From: Pleurotus djamor
Taxonomy: Eukaryota; Basidiomycota; Agaricomycetes; Agaricales; Pleurotaceae
Direction of reading: 5' to 3'
Assembly: GCA_029747585.1 (NCBI GenBank)
Contig: JAPEVF010000200.1
Coordinates: forward strand, 1 to 64,000
DNA: 64,000 nucleotides
Of this stretch, positions 22,260 to 33,819 are shown in pieces. The notes below the pieces were generated by a model, which was not told where the DNA came from, did not search any database, and saw only the letters and a program-made list of their open reading frames with translations. Positions within the stretch are counted from its first letter, which is position 1. Each line of letters starts with the position of its first letter. Made by a program: the position numbers and the translations under genes.

Positions 22260-23876
22260 ATGCAGGCTTGTGGTAGTGGCAGTTCGTCTTCGATCTCGAC
22301 TCTGGACTCGTTGGACCCGCTCTCGCCGTCTAGCTCAGGATACTACTCGCCCGCCGGTAGCGATGCACCCCAGACGCCCTTCATTAATGACCATGACGGA
22401 GACGGTCAGGATGATATATGCGCGGACCCACGCGAACCTGAGGCGGGCATCTACCGCGACCGATACATAGACTCGCCAGTTTACAACCGGACGGACTCTA
22501 GAAAAGCTCCTCCATCTTACGAACCCGACTCTTGTCATGCATTCTTGTCGCCCAGATCGTCGCCTAGATACCGCAGCTTTTCTTCGCTCTCTCTTGCAAC
22601 AGAAACGGTCGAGCAGATCCCTGGGCAGGACTCGGAGGAAAACCTCTTTGATATCTCGTTTGGCTCTCATATGTCTGACGAAGACGACAAAACACTACAT
22701 GACTTGAAGGCCTCTCCTCGTACGACGCGTACCGCGAAACTCAGGAACCCTGCTTACAACTATGACGCGCATACATGCTGTCGACACTTCCCCCAGGGTC
22801 ACCAGCTGAACCCAGACTTCGTCAAATACTACGCCCTGGAGGATGAGCTTGGTTCTGGTGGCTATGGCTTCGTTATGACTGCCTATCATCGAGACCGAGG
22901 CTACGAAGTCGCCGTCAAGTTTATCATCAAGGAAAAGGTACCAGACGGAGCATGGATGACGGACGACGTGCTTGGTAAACTACCGACTGAGGTTCTGCTA
23001 CTCTGCTTCATCGATCACGAAAATATCGTCAAATGTTTGGATTTATACGAGGACGACATGTATTACTATATGGTATGTGCTCTAACGTTGAGCAAAGATT
23101 GACTTGCTCAACCGGCCGCGTAGATTCAAGAATTGCATGGATCTCCTTGGCTCAATCCTAAGCTTCCGCGTTCTCAGCCTAATCCAGTCATCGAGTCTGC
23201 CAAAGCTGATGGAGCTCGTGATTCCACGGATCCTCTTCCACAACTCATAGTACCTCAACAACGACCGGACTTTTGCCGACGGCCTTCGCACGACCTTTTC
23301 GAATGCATAGAACAATCTGACCAAAAGCGTCTCTCCGAGAAGCAAGCTCGTTATGTCTTCAACCAGGTTGTCGACGCGGTCCATTACTTGGACGTACAAG
23401 GTGTTTCGCATAGAGATTTGAAGGATGAGAATATCGTCATCGATCGCTCATTCAAGGTATGCATGATGAACCTTGATTTTTTTGTTCGTCGCTTAACGAT
23501 GGCCCTCCAGGTTAAACTCATCGACTTTGGGAGTGCCGTGGTTGTGGACCCGTCAAAGCCCCGCCCTTATTATGAAGTTTTCTTTGGTACGACTGCGTAT
23601 GCTGCCTCGGAAATTCTACAGAAGAAGCCATACCAAGCCCCTCCCGCTGAAGTCTGGACGCTGGGCGTCCTACTTTCCTACCTACTCACGGGAATGTCTC
23701 CATTTGCGAAGATGCGGGATGCTATCGAAGGGAAGATGACGTTTTGTGCTTCAGCTCGAGGAATCATTCCGCTTGGTGCGATGGATTTGATGAAGCTATG
23801 CCTCGACCCCGACCCCACTCGGAGGGCAACAATCGCAGAGGTCAAGGAGCACCCGTGGCTCCGGGAGTCGGAGTAA
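22260..23876 (+). CDS. serine/threonine protein kinase, CAMK/PASK-like
   Basis: A Ser-rich N-terminus of about 190 residues (SSSSISTLDSLDPLSPSSSG) precedes a full kinase domain. Its parts are: glycine loop LGSGGYGFV; VAVKFIIK lysine; a C-helix acidic region PTEVLLLCFIDHENIVK; catalytic loop VSHRDLKDENIVID; VKLIDFGSAV; FFGTTAYAASEILQKKPY; and EVWTLGVLLSYLLTGMSPF. It ends RATIAEVKEHPWLRESE. The large insert LNPKLPRSQPNPVIESAK after the hinge is unusual. The activation segment and the insert resemble PAS-kinase or Ksp1-like families, but no PAS domain is visible. Exon 1 ends at 23072 (GTATGT) and exon 2 starts at 23124. An in-frame ATG at 22203 would add 19 residues. All catalytic residues are present. 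Confidence 0.85.
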
Positions 23877-24206
23877 AGCCTTGATGAATCGGTTGATGTA
23901 TGCGCCCTTTTACTCATATCACTGGGATCCTCTTTCTTTTTCGTCATAGATTTGTTCTTTTGTGATACCCGTGCAACTTGGATGTGTATGTAAAATCGTC
24001 TTGGAATGTGAAATTTCGTACGGAGGCAAATCCTTGCCCTGACCACCTCAGGGTTGTGTTATCGAACTTGTTTCGAACGCTTACCGCGTGGAGATGTGGA
24101 CGGGCGCTCGGACGATGCACCATGCGAGTCCTCGACTATTTATTCTCGCTTCGCCTTTTGTCCTCCCTTTTCTCTCCCCACCACCTTGCTCTCTACGTTG
24201 TCCACG

Positions 24207-26041
24207 ATGAGCACTTCGGTTGCCCCTTCCCTCATGTCCTCGACTGAAAAGTCGCCAGAGGCCGAGTCATCCATCGAACAAGTTGCAGACAAGACAGAGG
24301 TTGTAGAATACCCTGAAGGTGGCCTTCAGGCGTGGCTGGTCGTGCTTGGATCTTTTCTAGTGTACTTTGCCTCGTTTGGTGTCATCAACAGTTTTGGCAC
24401 CTTCCAGGTATGATCAGTCTTTTTAACGAAGTTGACCTGCCAATGACTCAACCGGAATGCCCAGGAATTCTATGTGCGCGAATACCTTTCGAACTACTCG
24501 GCTACTGCGATTGCCTTCATCGGATCACTTCAAATCACTCTACTCTACGTCGGAGGTGTATTCATTGGCCCAATCTTTGATGCCAAAGGGTTCAAGGTAA
24601 ACTCTTCACAAGCTGCGCATTCGGAGTGGTTTCTTACTTCCTATGCTAGTATCTCTACCCGATTGGCGTCCTCGGAAGCTTAGCTTCGCTTATTGCGCTA
24701 TCGTTCACTCAACCCAACCATATCTATCAGCAGTTTTTGTCTCAGGTACGTTTGCATTCACATCACTCCCAATTACTACCTGGCTCAGACTATTATAGGG
24801 CGTTCTCTTCGGTATCTCAGTTGGATTTGGCTATTATCCTGCTCTATCCATCGTCGGGCACTATTTCAATCGTAGACGCGCATTGGTAATGGGTATCGTA
24901 GCAGCTGGAAGCAGTGTAGGAGGCGTCTGCCTGCCTATCATGTTTTCTCACTTATTTGAGAAAGTCGGATTTGGTGCGTAGTATCTGTTTTGCCTGACTT
25001 TCTACTAACAGTGCATTTTGTTCCTTTCTTCCAGCTTGGGCGGTAAGAGCTGCTGCTTTGGTTACGCTGTGAGTATCCTCCGTCCAATGGAGCTTTCTCT
25101 TCGTCTTTCCTTATGCAACGGCTGATACTTATGTTGCTCTTATAGGTTCTGTTACTCACTAACGATGCTCATCACGCGAACTAGATTACCACCTAAACCA
25201 TTCAAAGGGGTACGAAGTCTTGTTGACTTCGGGGGATTCAAGGATCCCCGTTACTCAGTGCTCGCGATTGGCTGTGTTTTGGTAAATTTAGGCTTATATT
25301 CGCCTTACTATTACATCGGTATGCCGCTCGAGCTTCATCCTCTCACATCTATTCACGCTTCCTTGTTCTTAGAACCCTTTGCTGTGGTCTCCGGGGTTTC
25401 TGACTCTGTCCATCCCTATTTGTTATCGATGATCAATGGATTGTCATTCTTTGGACGCATTCTGTGGGTCATTATCTCTTCGCATCCGTGATGTAAGCTA
25501 ATTAGTTTCTCGCATACAGTGGTGGTCAACTAGCTGATCGATATGGGCGATTGAATGTATTGTGCCCGGCTACTCTACTGTCCGGTATCCTTTGCCTGGC
25601 TCTGTGGCTCCCTTCTGGGAGCGCACCTCCTCTCATCATTTTCGCTTGCACCTACGGTATGTCAAGCACACCTTCGCCATCAACTTTCGCTGATTATCTT
25701 CACCAACCCGTCAGGCTTCTTTTCGGGTATCTTCATCTCAGTGTCTTCGGCTGCTGTCGCGCAGCTTGTCCCCATTGAGAAGCTTGGTGCTCGCATGGGT
25801 ACATTCTTCCTACCAACTGCGGTCGCGACTCTTGTCGGAACCCCAATCGGAGGGGCTTTCGTGAAGTATGGGACTAAAGACGAGTTCCGCCATGTCGCTG
25901 CGTTTTCTGTGAGCCTAAATCGACTCGCTTCGAAGTGGAGCTCGCTAATCAAATTCACAGGGAGCGATGGTTGTGTCGGGTAGTGTTCTGTTGTATGTCT
26001 CAAGGTTCCTCTGTTCCAAGGACCTTAGATCGAAGTGGTGA
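24207..26041 (+). CDS. MFS transporter, monocarboxylate-porter type
   Basis: The start MSTSVAPSLMSSTEKSPEAE is at 24207. A soluble acidic leader precedes YPEGGLQAWLVVLGSFLVYF, the EGGxxAW signature of fungal monocarboxylate (MCH) carriers. Twelve predicted helices then appear over about ten exons: VINSFGTFQEFYVREYLSNYS, GPIFDAKGFKYLYPIG, GVLFGISVGFGYYPALSIVG, HYFNRRRALVMGIVAAGSSV, PYLLSMINGLSFFGRIGGQL, ADRYGRLN and the late LGARMGTFFLPTAVATLVGT. It ends VSRFLCSKDLRSKW with TGA at 26039. It is a proton-linked or facilitative carrier of small acids by family; the substrate is not determinable. No frame break was seen. Confidence 0.87.
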
Positions 26042-27521
26042 AATAACCTTGGCCTAAGTTCCCCCTTCTCCAGTCGACCCTGCTCATACAGTGTCATAGC
26101 TTAGCAAAGTACCTCCTCGATTAAAATCCTATACTAGATGTTGCTCTGGCGCGCGATTCAGGCTCAACCAATGTATTCCAATAATTTCGTCAGGTGCACC
26201 ACATTCTGCTCTTGCCGCCCGTGAGGTCCACATCAGACAGGCGTTTTCCGACGCAGATATCAGCTACCGGTCCGAACTTTGGAGCGCTCCAACAAAGAAT
26301 GCTGAGGGTCGTGCTCATTTCCTGCGCTCACTTCGGAGTATCAGTATGTGCCCAACCGCGTAATCTGTACGCATTGTGAAATATTCTAGTATGCCTGAGT
26401 TTCACAACATCCCCTGTAGGAAACTCCAAGGCCATCATCCTATGCGGATACACTTTGGGATGCTTGGGCCCATATGCTCCTTTCTAAAGCCTCGCACGAG
26501 ATATACGCCTGTTCGAGTAAGAGTAAGATCATCTCCATTCCATCACAGAAAGCAGCCTGATGCCCACCATCCCCAGTTTCCAAACCATATTACCGCGTGT
26601 GACCTCGTCGGTTATGCGGTTAATTATGATAACGTGTTATGATGGGAATGCCGCAAGTTTCGTTAATGCTATGCTACGATTTGACCCCGCTAATGCCCGC
26701 GAATCAACATGGTCCGTTCCTGTAAGTAGGTTATATTTTTAGCTGATACAGAGACGCCATGCCATCCGTGCGAGCGCTCACGCANGTAACGGTGTTTCTA
26801 AGGTGTTTCTTNGGCTTATCAGGGCTNCAAGTTCCTCCATGGGCTATGNACCAGCTTTCTCAGACCGCCTGCATAAATCGACTTACCGTATCCCCTTGGA
26901 CATCATCAGAGGACCCGAGTACGTTCTTCCAGTAACCNGTTACTTTGACATAAGATAGCCGATGGTNGTTCATTGATTCTTTTGCAATAGATGGCCTCAC
27001 GACAGCAATATGTACTCTCANATCACAAAGTGAAGTTGACAAACCTGGAGCTCAGTTGTACTCGGGCATAACGGCCTGCAGATAACGCACGTTTTTGTAA
27101 AGATTATTCCCCTCTCGACCAATACATTCTNGGTTTGTGACNCTAAACTTCTCCTTACGCATCATACACATGCTGATTGCCTTNTACTCCACCNTGNTCA
27201 TTGGNTCACAGCCATCCGAGTAACGCGGCGCTGCGANTATGGCGCGCGGAGCGAGCCTCGGTTACTGAATGGAGTCNNNGACTCCAACTCGTTTCACTCG
27301 CGCCCAGTCANCAAGTGTTCCTTTTCCACAAGGAATATGTGTATTGATCGTAAAGGTGAGAATACTGACCTACTCACTGGAAATCTCATTTACGTTGCCT
27401 TCTCGTGCTCCGGTTGTTTCGTGGTTTGTGGTATAAAGCCCAAGGCTTCAGTTTCGTTGAGAGATATTGTNTCCTTTCTCCNCTCTGTCNATCCTGTTCT
27501 TACTTGGGTCAAGCTGTAGGG
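26042..27521. other. gene-poor, N-rich region with a possible coding remnant
   Basis: No intact gene was found. From about 26193 the frame GAPHSALAAREVHIRQAFSD continues to LWSAPTKNAEGRAHFLRSL and looks protein-like. After an intron-like gap, YADTLWDAWAHMLLSK follows near 26410-26470. Both are flanked by stops, and I recognise no family. From 26760 on, isolated Ns occur every 50-100 bases. A TATAAA at 27432 belongs to the next gene. Confidence 0.35.
27432..27437 (+). promoter_or_regulatory. candidate TATA box of the P450 gene
   Basis: TATAAA lies 85 bases upstream of the ATG at 27522, a distance common for inducible fungal genes. Confidence 0.4.
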
Positions 27522-29477
27522 ATGTCGTCGACGCTCGAAGTCTTCCCATTTGTTGTCCCCCATCTACGCACACCATACCAGCTCATAGCATGCCTTGCTG
27601 GTATCGCTGCCCTGAGGCTGCTCCTCTTCTTCAGATCATATTTCAAAGCGCGTAGACAGTTCCCNGGGCCTCCAGTATCAAGCATATGGTCCGGGAACTT
27701 GAAGGAGACGATGACCGACGACATCCACGAGAAGTGGAGGGCATGGCACAGACAATATGGCCCNGTCTANCAAACGGTGCGTAGGCNGCNNGTTGANCGG
27801 CATTCGCATTTACTNACACCTCNNCTTNCGATNANAGTGGAACGGACCTCTTTCCCGTGTCATATACGTCGGCGATCCAGCTCTCATCAGCAANATTGCN
27901 AACAGCAACTGGCCCAAAATACCTGCCCAATACGACGGCTTCAAACCCCTCAGCGGTTCCGCCNTGTTCGCACAAATGGACCAAGAACGCTGGAAAATCC
28001 AACGCAAAGCCCTNGCNCCCGCCTTCCAGCCCCGAGTNGTCCACGATCAATACTCCTCCTTGCANAANCATCTCTTCGTATGCCNTTNCNTANATTTTCC
28101 TTTTACTTCCTAAGCGACCCTGAGTCGAACTAACTTCGAAACCTTTTTCTTTTTTTAGTCAATGATCGAAGTGATCGACGGAGCAGCCAAAAATAGAACC
28201 ACGGTTGATTTGTCGTCCCTGCATGTTTTACTCACCCTCGACTTCGTCGGCGAGGTCGCGTTCGGGTGTGAACTCAACGCTATCCGTGATGGTAANGATT
28301 GTCGGATTCTCCAGATNTTCCATGATGTCCTTCCTGAACTCATGAAATGTGGCTTGTTCCCACTTCGTGCNAANATACCTGTGTTNGAGAGCACGAAGAG
28401 GATGCATCGGGGTATCAAGGAGCTTCGTGCGATGGCGAGGACGGCGGTTCAGAACGCTCGGTCGGCTGTTGATGANAAGAGTACGGCGAGCTCGGGGAGC
28501 AAGCGGATTTTCGAGATCTTGGCGCAGTGAGTGGNAGCTTCTTTTCTTTGGAAATTCTGTTGAGCAGATCCGGCTATAGACAACGGGGCGCCGACGGTGC
28601 ATACGTATTCAGCGCTGAGGAGCTAGTCGATAACTATGGTGAGCGATTTACGTCTAANGCTCGTGNAGAAAGCTCAATGGAATGCNCAGTAACCTTCCTC
28701 GTCGCCGGTGGNGATCCTACCGCCCATACCATGACTTTCGCNGTTAACGANATTGTNCGTCNCACCANCNACCNTAATCGCNNCTCATTCTGACCTCCAT
28801 TCAACTCATATAGCTCAAGAAACCGTACATCCTCNCTAAAATCCGCGCCGANCTCGANGAAGCCATTCCCAAAGACTGCGANGTCCCAACGNTAGANCAA
28901 GTTTCCCGACTCAAGTACCTGCATCTCGTCATCAAGGAAACCCTCCGATACAACGGNCCTGGCTTCGGTACTTTCAGGTATACCCCNAAGGACGTTGAGA
29001 TCAACGGCGTGACTATACCTGCNAANACNACTCTNGCTCTNTGGAACCCCCAAGGTGAGTTCACNACCCTGATAANTACTAACCCCNCTTCAACCACTCG
29101 GATCCGTTTATAGTNCACCGNGATCCTCAATTGTGGGGNGAAGACGTCGACGAATTCAATCCCGAGCGCTGGACTTCGAANGANGATGGGACATCACGAC
29201 ANGCTCCTCCNCCNGGTTCNTANTTCCCCTTCTCCTACGGCCCNCGCAAGTGTCTCGGTANGTCNCTCNTNTCCNNCANNCANNNNCAGCNNCCNCTNAC
29301 ANNTTNATNTCCTNAGGTGAAGGTNTGGCGATGCTCGANATGTCTCTNACGCTNGCNACGCTNTTCAANCGATANGATCTNCAGTTCCAAGAAGGGTTTG
29401 ACATGGAGTTCCTCCCTTCGTTTACNCTGTGCTCGAANAACGGGCTTCCTATCAAANCAACCNTACGTACNGCTTGA
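27522..29477 (+). CDS. cytochrome P450 monooxygenase
   Basis: This is a heme-thiolate oxygenase anchored in the ER. The start MSSTLEVFPFVVPHLRTPYQ leads to a helix LIACLAGIAALRLLLFF and the Pro-rich hinge RRQFPGPPVSS. Order of motifs: C-helix ERWKIQRKALAPAF, I-helix FLVAGXDPTAHTM, ExxR in LVIKETLRYNGPGF, FNPERW, and the heme loop FPFSYGPRKCLG with the ligand cysteine. About 30 Ns fall in the gene. In the exons I traced they behave as single unknown bases and the motifs stay in frame; some intron borders cannot be fixed. Stop is at 29475. The layout resembles CYP3/CYP4-clan fungal P450s; family and substrate cannot be assigned by eye. Confidence 0.87.
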
Positions 29478-29711
29478 AGCTNGAAGCACTACTTGAAGGA
29501 CNTGCGNTAAATAGCGTATNCATTCGAGATAGGCAATGTTCAGCCTGACAGNCCACTTTATATAATGTCCTACTTAGTCAAGGTAAATATAGAATTCAAC
29601 GTATTCCNATCCAACGACGTTCATGAGATAAAAGAGGNGGGAAATGTGTGTACAAAGATACAGAAACCGGNGGATGTATAGAACGAAACGAGAANACACA
29701 GANAGANAAAC

Positions 29712-30584
29712 TCAGTCGATTGGTTGGTATGCCCTGTTTCCAGCAGCCCATCTGTGGCCTTTGTCCGCAGATAGGCCGGTGGTGATGACACCAAAGGCGG
29801 TCATGAAGGCAAAGATCCATGATATGATGTTGATGACGTAGCCCCAGCCTGCGAACACTTGGTAAAGGAGAACGAAGCGATATTAGGGACGGTACGCACC
29901 TGGACGACCTTGTTCAAATGTTGGGAACCTGTCAGAGCGGTACATCTCGGTGACTGCGGCAAAGGTGGCGAGCTGGGCGGAACCTGAGAGGTAGAGAGCA
30001 TTATAATTCGTTCAAGGATCGTGCAAGGATTAGATAGCACTCACCATGTAAGATAACCAACCCAGCAACTGCCCTCCAAATCCTGCGCCTCCGCGAGTGC
30101 GTGGTGAGGCCAACCAAGATGGAAAGGAGAGAGACTGCTGCAAAGCCTATCCCCAGCTCTCCTAGATACAGCGCTCCCTTCCACGTCGCACAGAACATCC
30201 TATTCTCTTCGTCACAACCGTCCGTAACAGAGGCAGGGAACGGTCGACAGGTGTAGTTGGTGTACTCGAGCTCTCCATCATCAGTAGGTTGGGGGATTCG
30301 AATCACCTTGCGTTCGCATCGCTCAGCCAAGCCGTAGTATGTCGTGATCTTTGTGCGAAAGACTTCAGGGTTTGCGACGACAATCCTAAGGAAAGGAGAT
30401 CAACGTGGATGATAACGGCCAGAGCAATTGGGCGCACGGACCAGTCTGGTCGTTGTGTAGAAATGATGTTCTAAGGCACACGTGGTAAGGAAAGTTTAAC
30501 GAGGTGATTGGATTCAGACTTGCTCACCAGAACGAGGGTCACAACGACGGCGAGGAATGTCAGCACGTAGGAGGTCTTGCGCAT
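29712..30584 (-). CDS. four-span membrane protein, claudin/Sur7-like topology
   Basis: The start MRKTSYVLTFLAVVVTLVL is at 30584 and doubles as helix 1. The next exons read NIISTQRPDW, then IVVANPEVFRTKITTYYGL, AERCERKVIRIPQPTDDG, and a Cys-bearing loop CRPFPASVTDGCDEENRMFC. Further helices are GELGIGFAAVSLLSILVG, WRAVAGLVILHAQLATFAAV and GWGYVINIISWIFAFMTAFG. The tail is KGHRWAAGNRAYQPID and stop at 29712. Four helices with a large, cysteine-containing first extracellular loop recall fungal claudin-like families; I cannot name the family. A tRNA lies about 150 bases upstream on the same strand. Confidence 0.7.
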
Positions 30585-30735
30585 GGTGGAGTGTTGAGAG
30601 TTGAACGTTGAACGTTGACTGAGCACGCAGTGACTGGGGGTATTCCTTATCGCCCAAATGGCACAAGTCCCGCAGAGCAAAAAATGAAAAGAAGAATCGA
30701 GGCTGGCCGAGGCAAAAATGCAACCAATTTCCAGA

Positions 30736-30818
30736 TGTCCGTAGCTGGAATCGAACCAGCGGCTCTTCGGAGCAGGCAACTCCACAACGAAGTGATTTAA
30801 CCCCTAATCGATACGGAC
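30736..30818 (-). tRNA. tRNA-His (anticodon GTG) with an 11-nt intron
   Basis: Read on the minus strand, the acceptor stem GTCCGTA pairs perfectly with TACGGAC. The D arm is GATT-AGGGGTTA-AATC. The anticodon stem CTTCG/CGAAG encloses TTGTGG followed by 12 nt, i.e. an 11-nt intron after position 37 plus nucleotide 38. The T arm is GCTGG-TTCGATT-CCAGC. The anticodon in TT-GTG-G is GTG, and the loop TTGTGG matches yeast tRNA-His. The discriminator base is A. The mature RNA would need the usual post-transcriptional G-1. It lies in the spacer between two divergent protein genes, 85 bases from the dehydrogenase ATG. Confidence 0.92.
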
Positions 30819-30903
30819 GGTTGAAGATGCTTTCTGCTAAAGGCCATATAACCAGCTCACCAGCAAAGACCCAACGTAGTGCCGACGCGATGAAATCCTA
30901 TTC

Positions 30904-32106
30904 ATGGCACTTCCTCGCGTACTGATCTGTGGTAAGAACAATATTTAGTGGCCCTCCAAACATTCTCATTACCACTAGGTGAACTCGAATGGGCTCAGGA
31001 CGACGCCCGAGTGATGTTCAAGGACATCGCTGACATCATTGTTCGTTTCTGGACCAAACTCCCAAGACGCCTTCTCGTCCCTGACATTTGTGCTGTTAGC
31101 TCTTGGAATCTCCCACCAGAGGCAGCTTCCTTGAAGACTTCAAGCCAGGAGGAAAATACTACGGCGTTGTTGCTGTCTATAGAGACAATTCGTCTGGCGA
31201 GTACATCGGGAACTTTGATCGAGAGATCATTGAAGGGATCTCGAAGAGCGTCAAGTGGATCGCGCACAACGGTGCAGGATATGACAAGATCGATGTCATA
31301 GCTTGCAAAGAACACGGTGAGTCTTGTCGGCTAACTTGCTTGAATAAGATTGATAACGGGAAATAGGCATCTATGTATCCAACACACCCGGGGCTGTAGA
31401 CGACGCGACAGCGACGACGGCTCTCTACCTACTCATCGCGTGTTTCCGACAATTCTCTCGTGGAGAACGATCTCTCCGCGCACTAAACTGGCGACCCAAG
31501 GATGGTCCACAAAACGCCCGTGATCTAACCGGACACACCATAGCCATCCTCGGACTTGGAGGAATCGGCAAACGCCTGGCTGAACTCGTTCACGCGTTCC
31601 CCATGCGCGTCATTTACCACTCCAGACACAAAGCTGCCGACGCACCTGAATGGTGCGAATATTTCGAGGATGTCTACGATATGCTCGCTCAAGCAGACGT
31701 ATTGAGCGTACACGTACCCCTCAAACCTGATACAGTCAACCTTGTCGGGGAGAAGATGATCAGGTCGCTCAAACGGGGCGCTATCATCGTCAACACGGCT
31801 CGAGGGAAAGTGATCGACGAAGAGGCGATGATTAAAGCTTTGGAAGATGGTCATGTAAGCTTATTCTTTGTACCAACGACGGTTACTGATCCATTGATCT
31901 AGTTATCTTCAGTGGGCCTTGATGTGTTCCCCAATGAGCCCCAAATCAACCCTCGACTATTGGAGTTCCCTCAATTGACGCTCTTACCTCACATGGGGAC
32001 GGATACGCGGGACGCAGAGTATAAGATGGAGCTTAGAGCTTTGACGAACATACTTGATTACTTCAAGAAAGGACGAGGTAGCGATCTCGTTCCCGAGTTT
32101 CGATAA
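30904..32106 (+). CDS. D-isomer-specific 2-hydroxyacid dehydrogenase, glyoxylate-reductase-like
   Basis: This NAD(P)H-dependent enzyme reduces a 2-oxoacid such as glyoxylate or hydroxypyruvate. The start MALPRVLICG spans a first intron (gtaaga to cactag) into ELEWAQDDARVMFKDIAD. The catalytic N-domain holds VKWIAHNGAGYDKIDVIAC and IYVSNTPGAVDDATATTALY. The Rossmann loop is IAILGLGGIGKRLAELV. The signature ADVLSVHVPLKPDT leads to GAIIVNTARGKVIDEEAM with the catalytic Arg. The Asp/Glu pair lies in SSVGLDVFPNEP, and the proton-relay His in LTLLPHMGTDT. It ends GRGSDLVPEFR. No targeting signal is evident. Five short introns join in frame. Confidence 0.9.
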
Positions 32107-32316
32107 AGATGTGTTCAGCGCTCGCCCTTGTTCAAATGCGGAGATACTTCGTTACCACGATGCACATTGTTTGCAGCGTCATCTAAGTGACACGAACATG
32201 AGGCAGCCTGCGGGCAATAGAAGCCCAATGACATGACTGCGATGTCAAGGTTTAAGATTTAAGTAAAGCCCCTCGCCCTGATGCCCTCTTGACAATCCTC
32301 TCGATCCTATTTACTC

Positions 32317-33400
32317 ATGCCTCCTCCCGACAAGCCAGTAGACCTCGAGGGTACATTCTCCGGTATTCAATCATACTTTTCGAACATGTGAGCGAGCCTT
32401 TCATATTCTTGATCTCTGCGTCGTCTGAAATGAATGGTTCTCGAACTTGTCAGAGAACAATCCCTCGCGGCGTTAAGTTCTCAGTCGCTAGAACTATCCA
32501 AAGCGGGTCCGACGATCGTAGGTGATATCCCTATGATACTGGAGCATGGTATCTTATATTATCTTCCGATAACCTAGGAAGATGTTGAGCAGCAGCTCCA
32601 ACCGTTGAAGAAGCAGATCGACGCTGAAAGCGTGACATTGGACAAGGACATCATCGCCCTGAAGGAGACCGTGCGCAGCGATCTGAAAATCCAGGTCATC
32701 GATGCCTTGCGGTGAGTTTCCCCACACATTCTTTTTGTTTCCTGATTCCTGAGTGGACCTTGACCGCTTTTACTTACTAGGGATCGTATACAATCGCAAG
32801 TCCGACTAGAGGTTGCGAGCCAAGTCAAGGCCCAGTTCGATGTGCAGATCAGGGATTACATTCCCATAAGTCTGGCGGAGCAAGTTGAACAGAATAAGGC
32901 GCAGATTGAGAAGGTGAAGTGTTCGAGAATGAATTCGTGGGTCTCATCCTTTCCTTTCCCTGCCATGGTATGGATGGACGCTGAGAGAGATGTCCATGAT
33001 CAACGTTTTGCAGAGAGGCGAGGAGAGACAACTCGGGCATTCAGGACACGGACCTTGATGAACCCTTTCAAGTTATCCTCATGGATAATGGTGAGAGAAG
33101 CGACGTGTGGCCAGCCGATCTAAGGTCACTCTTCGCTTACGAGGGTACGTCCCTTCCTTGGCCTTGAGCAGCACACCTTGCTGACACGACAGTGTTGGGT
33201 TTGGGGTTTCAGAGGACACGTTGAAGAAGTTGCTGGATGATTACGACCTGCCCCAGGATCCGTCTATGGAAGTCAGCACGAATCGATTCCTGTCGCACAT
33301 AGGTGAGCGTGAAAGAGTACGATGATTCCGATGCTCAGCCAATGCTATTGCAGGAATTACATCCTGGCGCCTCCTCCGATCTCCTTTAACTGGAGCATGA
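32317..33400 (+). CDS. hypothetical coiled-coil protein
   Basis: The start MPPPDKPVDLEGTFSGIQSY runs into SNIEQSLAALSSQSLELSKA. After an intron comes a long charged helix: DVEQQLQPLKKQIDAESVTL, DKDIIALKETVRSDLKIQV, DRIQSQVRLEVASQVKAQFD and SLAEQVEQNKAQIEKVK. The heptad spacing of Leu/Ile/Val suggests a coiled coil of about 110 residues. The C-terminal part has LRSLFAYEEDTLKKLLDDYDL and ends GITSWRLLRSPLTGA. Joins with gt...ag borders are consistent, but the exon around 32930-33120 is only roughly placed. I recognise no family; a structural or scaffold role is a guess. Confidence 0.6.
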
Positions 33401-33819
33401 AATATATCAATATGTCGTCGAAGCAGACATGTATAAAGTTAATCCATTGTACTAATTACGTTTTCCCACTGCTGCCACGGGTGACTCTGAGATTTGAAGA
33501 TAACGCTGAGGCCTGGGTGTGTGGAAACTTGCCTCTTTTGCCAATGGCTAGCCAAGACCGGAGGCGTTACGTTGTGTTTGGGCCCTGCGCGCAGCCTGAA
33601 TGGTACAACGATGAAGAATGCAGGTGGCTGTCAGAGAGTTACTGGTTTGTTTACCCCTTTGGCACGTTGGTAAATAAAAGGCCTTGGCGACTCAGGCCTT
33701 TGGAGTTTGACCGATCTCTGTCTTGACTCCCTCCTCCTCTACTCACATTCTCCCACTTTGCATGGCGGTGAGCGCATTCTCTGCTCTCCTCGCAATCTTT
33801 GCTCAACTCCGAGTCGACA

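Noticed and set aside
27640..28120. Antisense open frame over the P450
   Set aside because: It persists only because Ns mask codons, and it has no homology.
27522..29477. Treating the P450 as a pseudogene
   Set aside because: All apparent defects coincide with Ns; the motifs from the hinge to the heme cysteine are present and in order.
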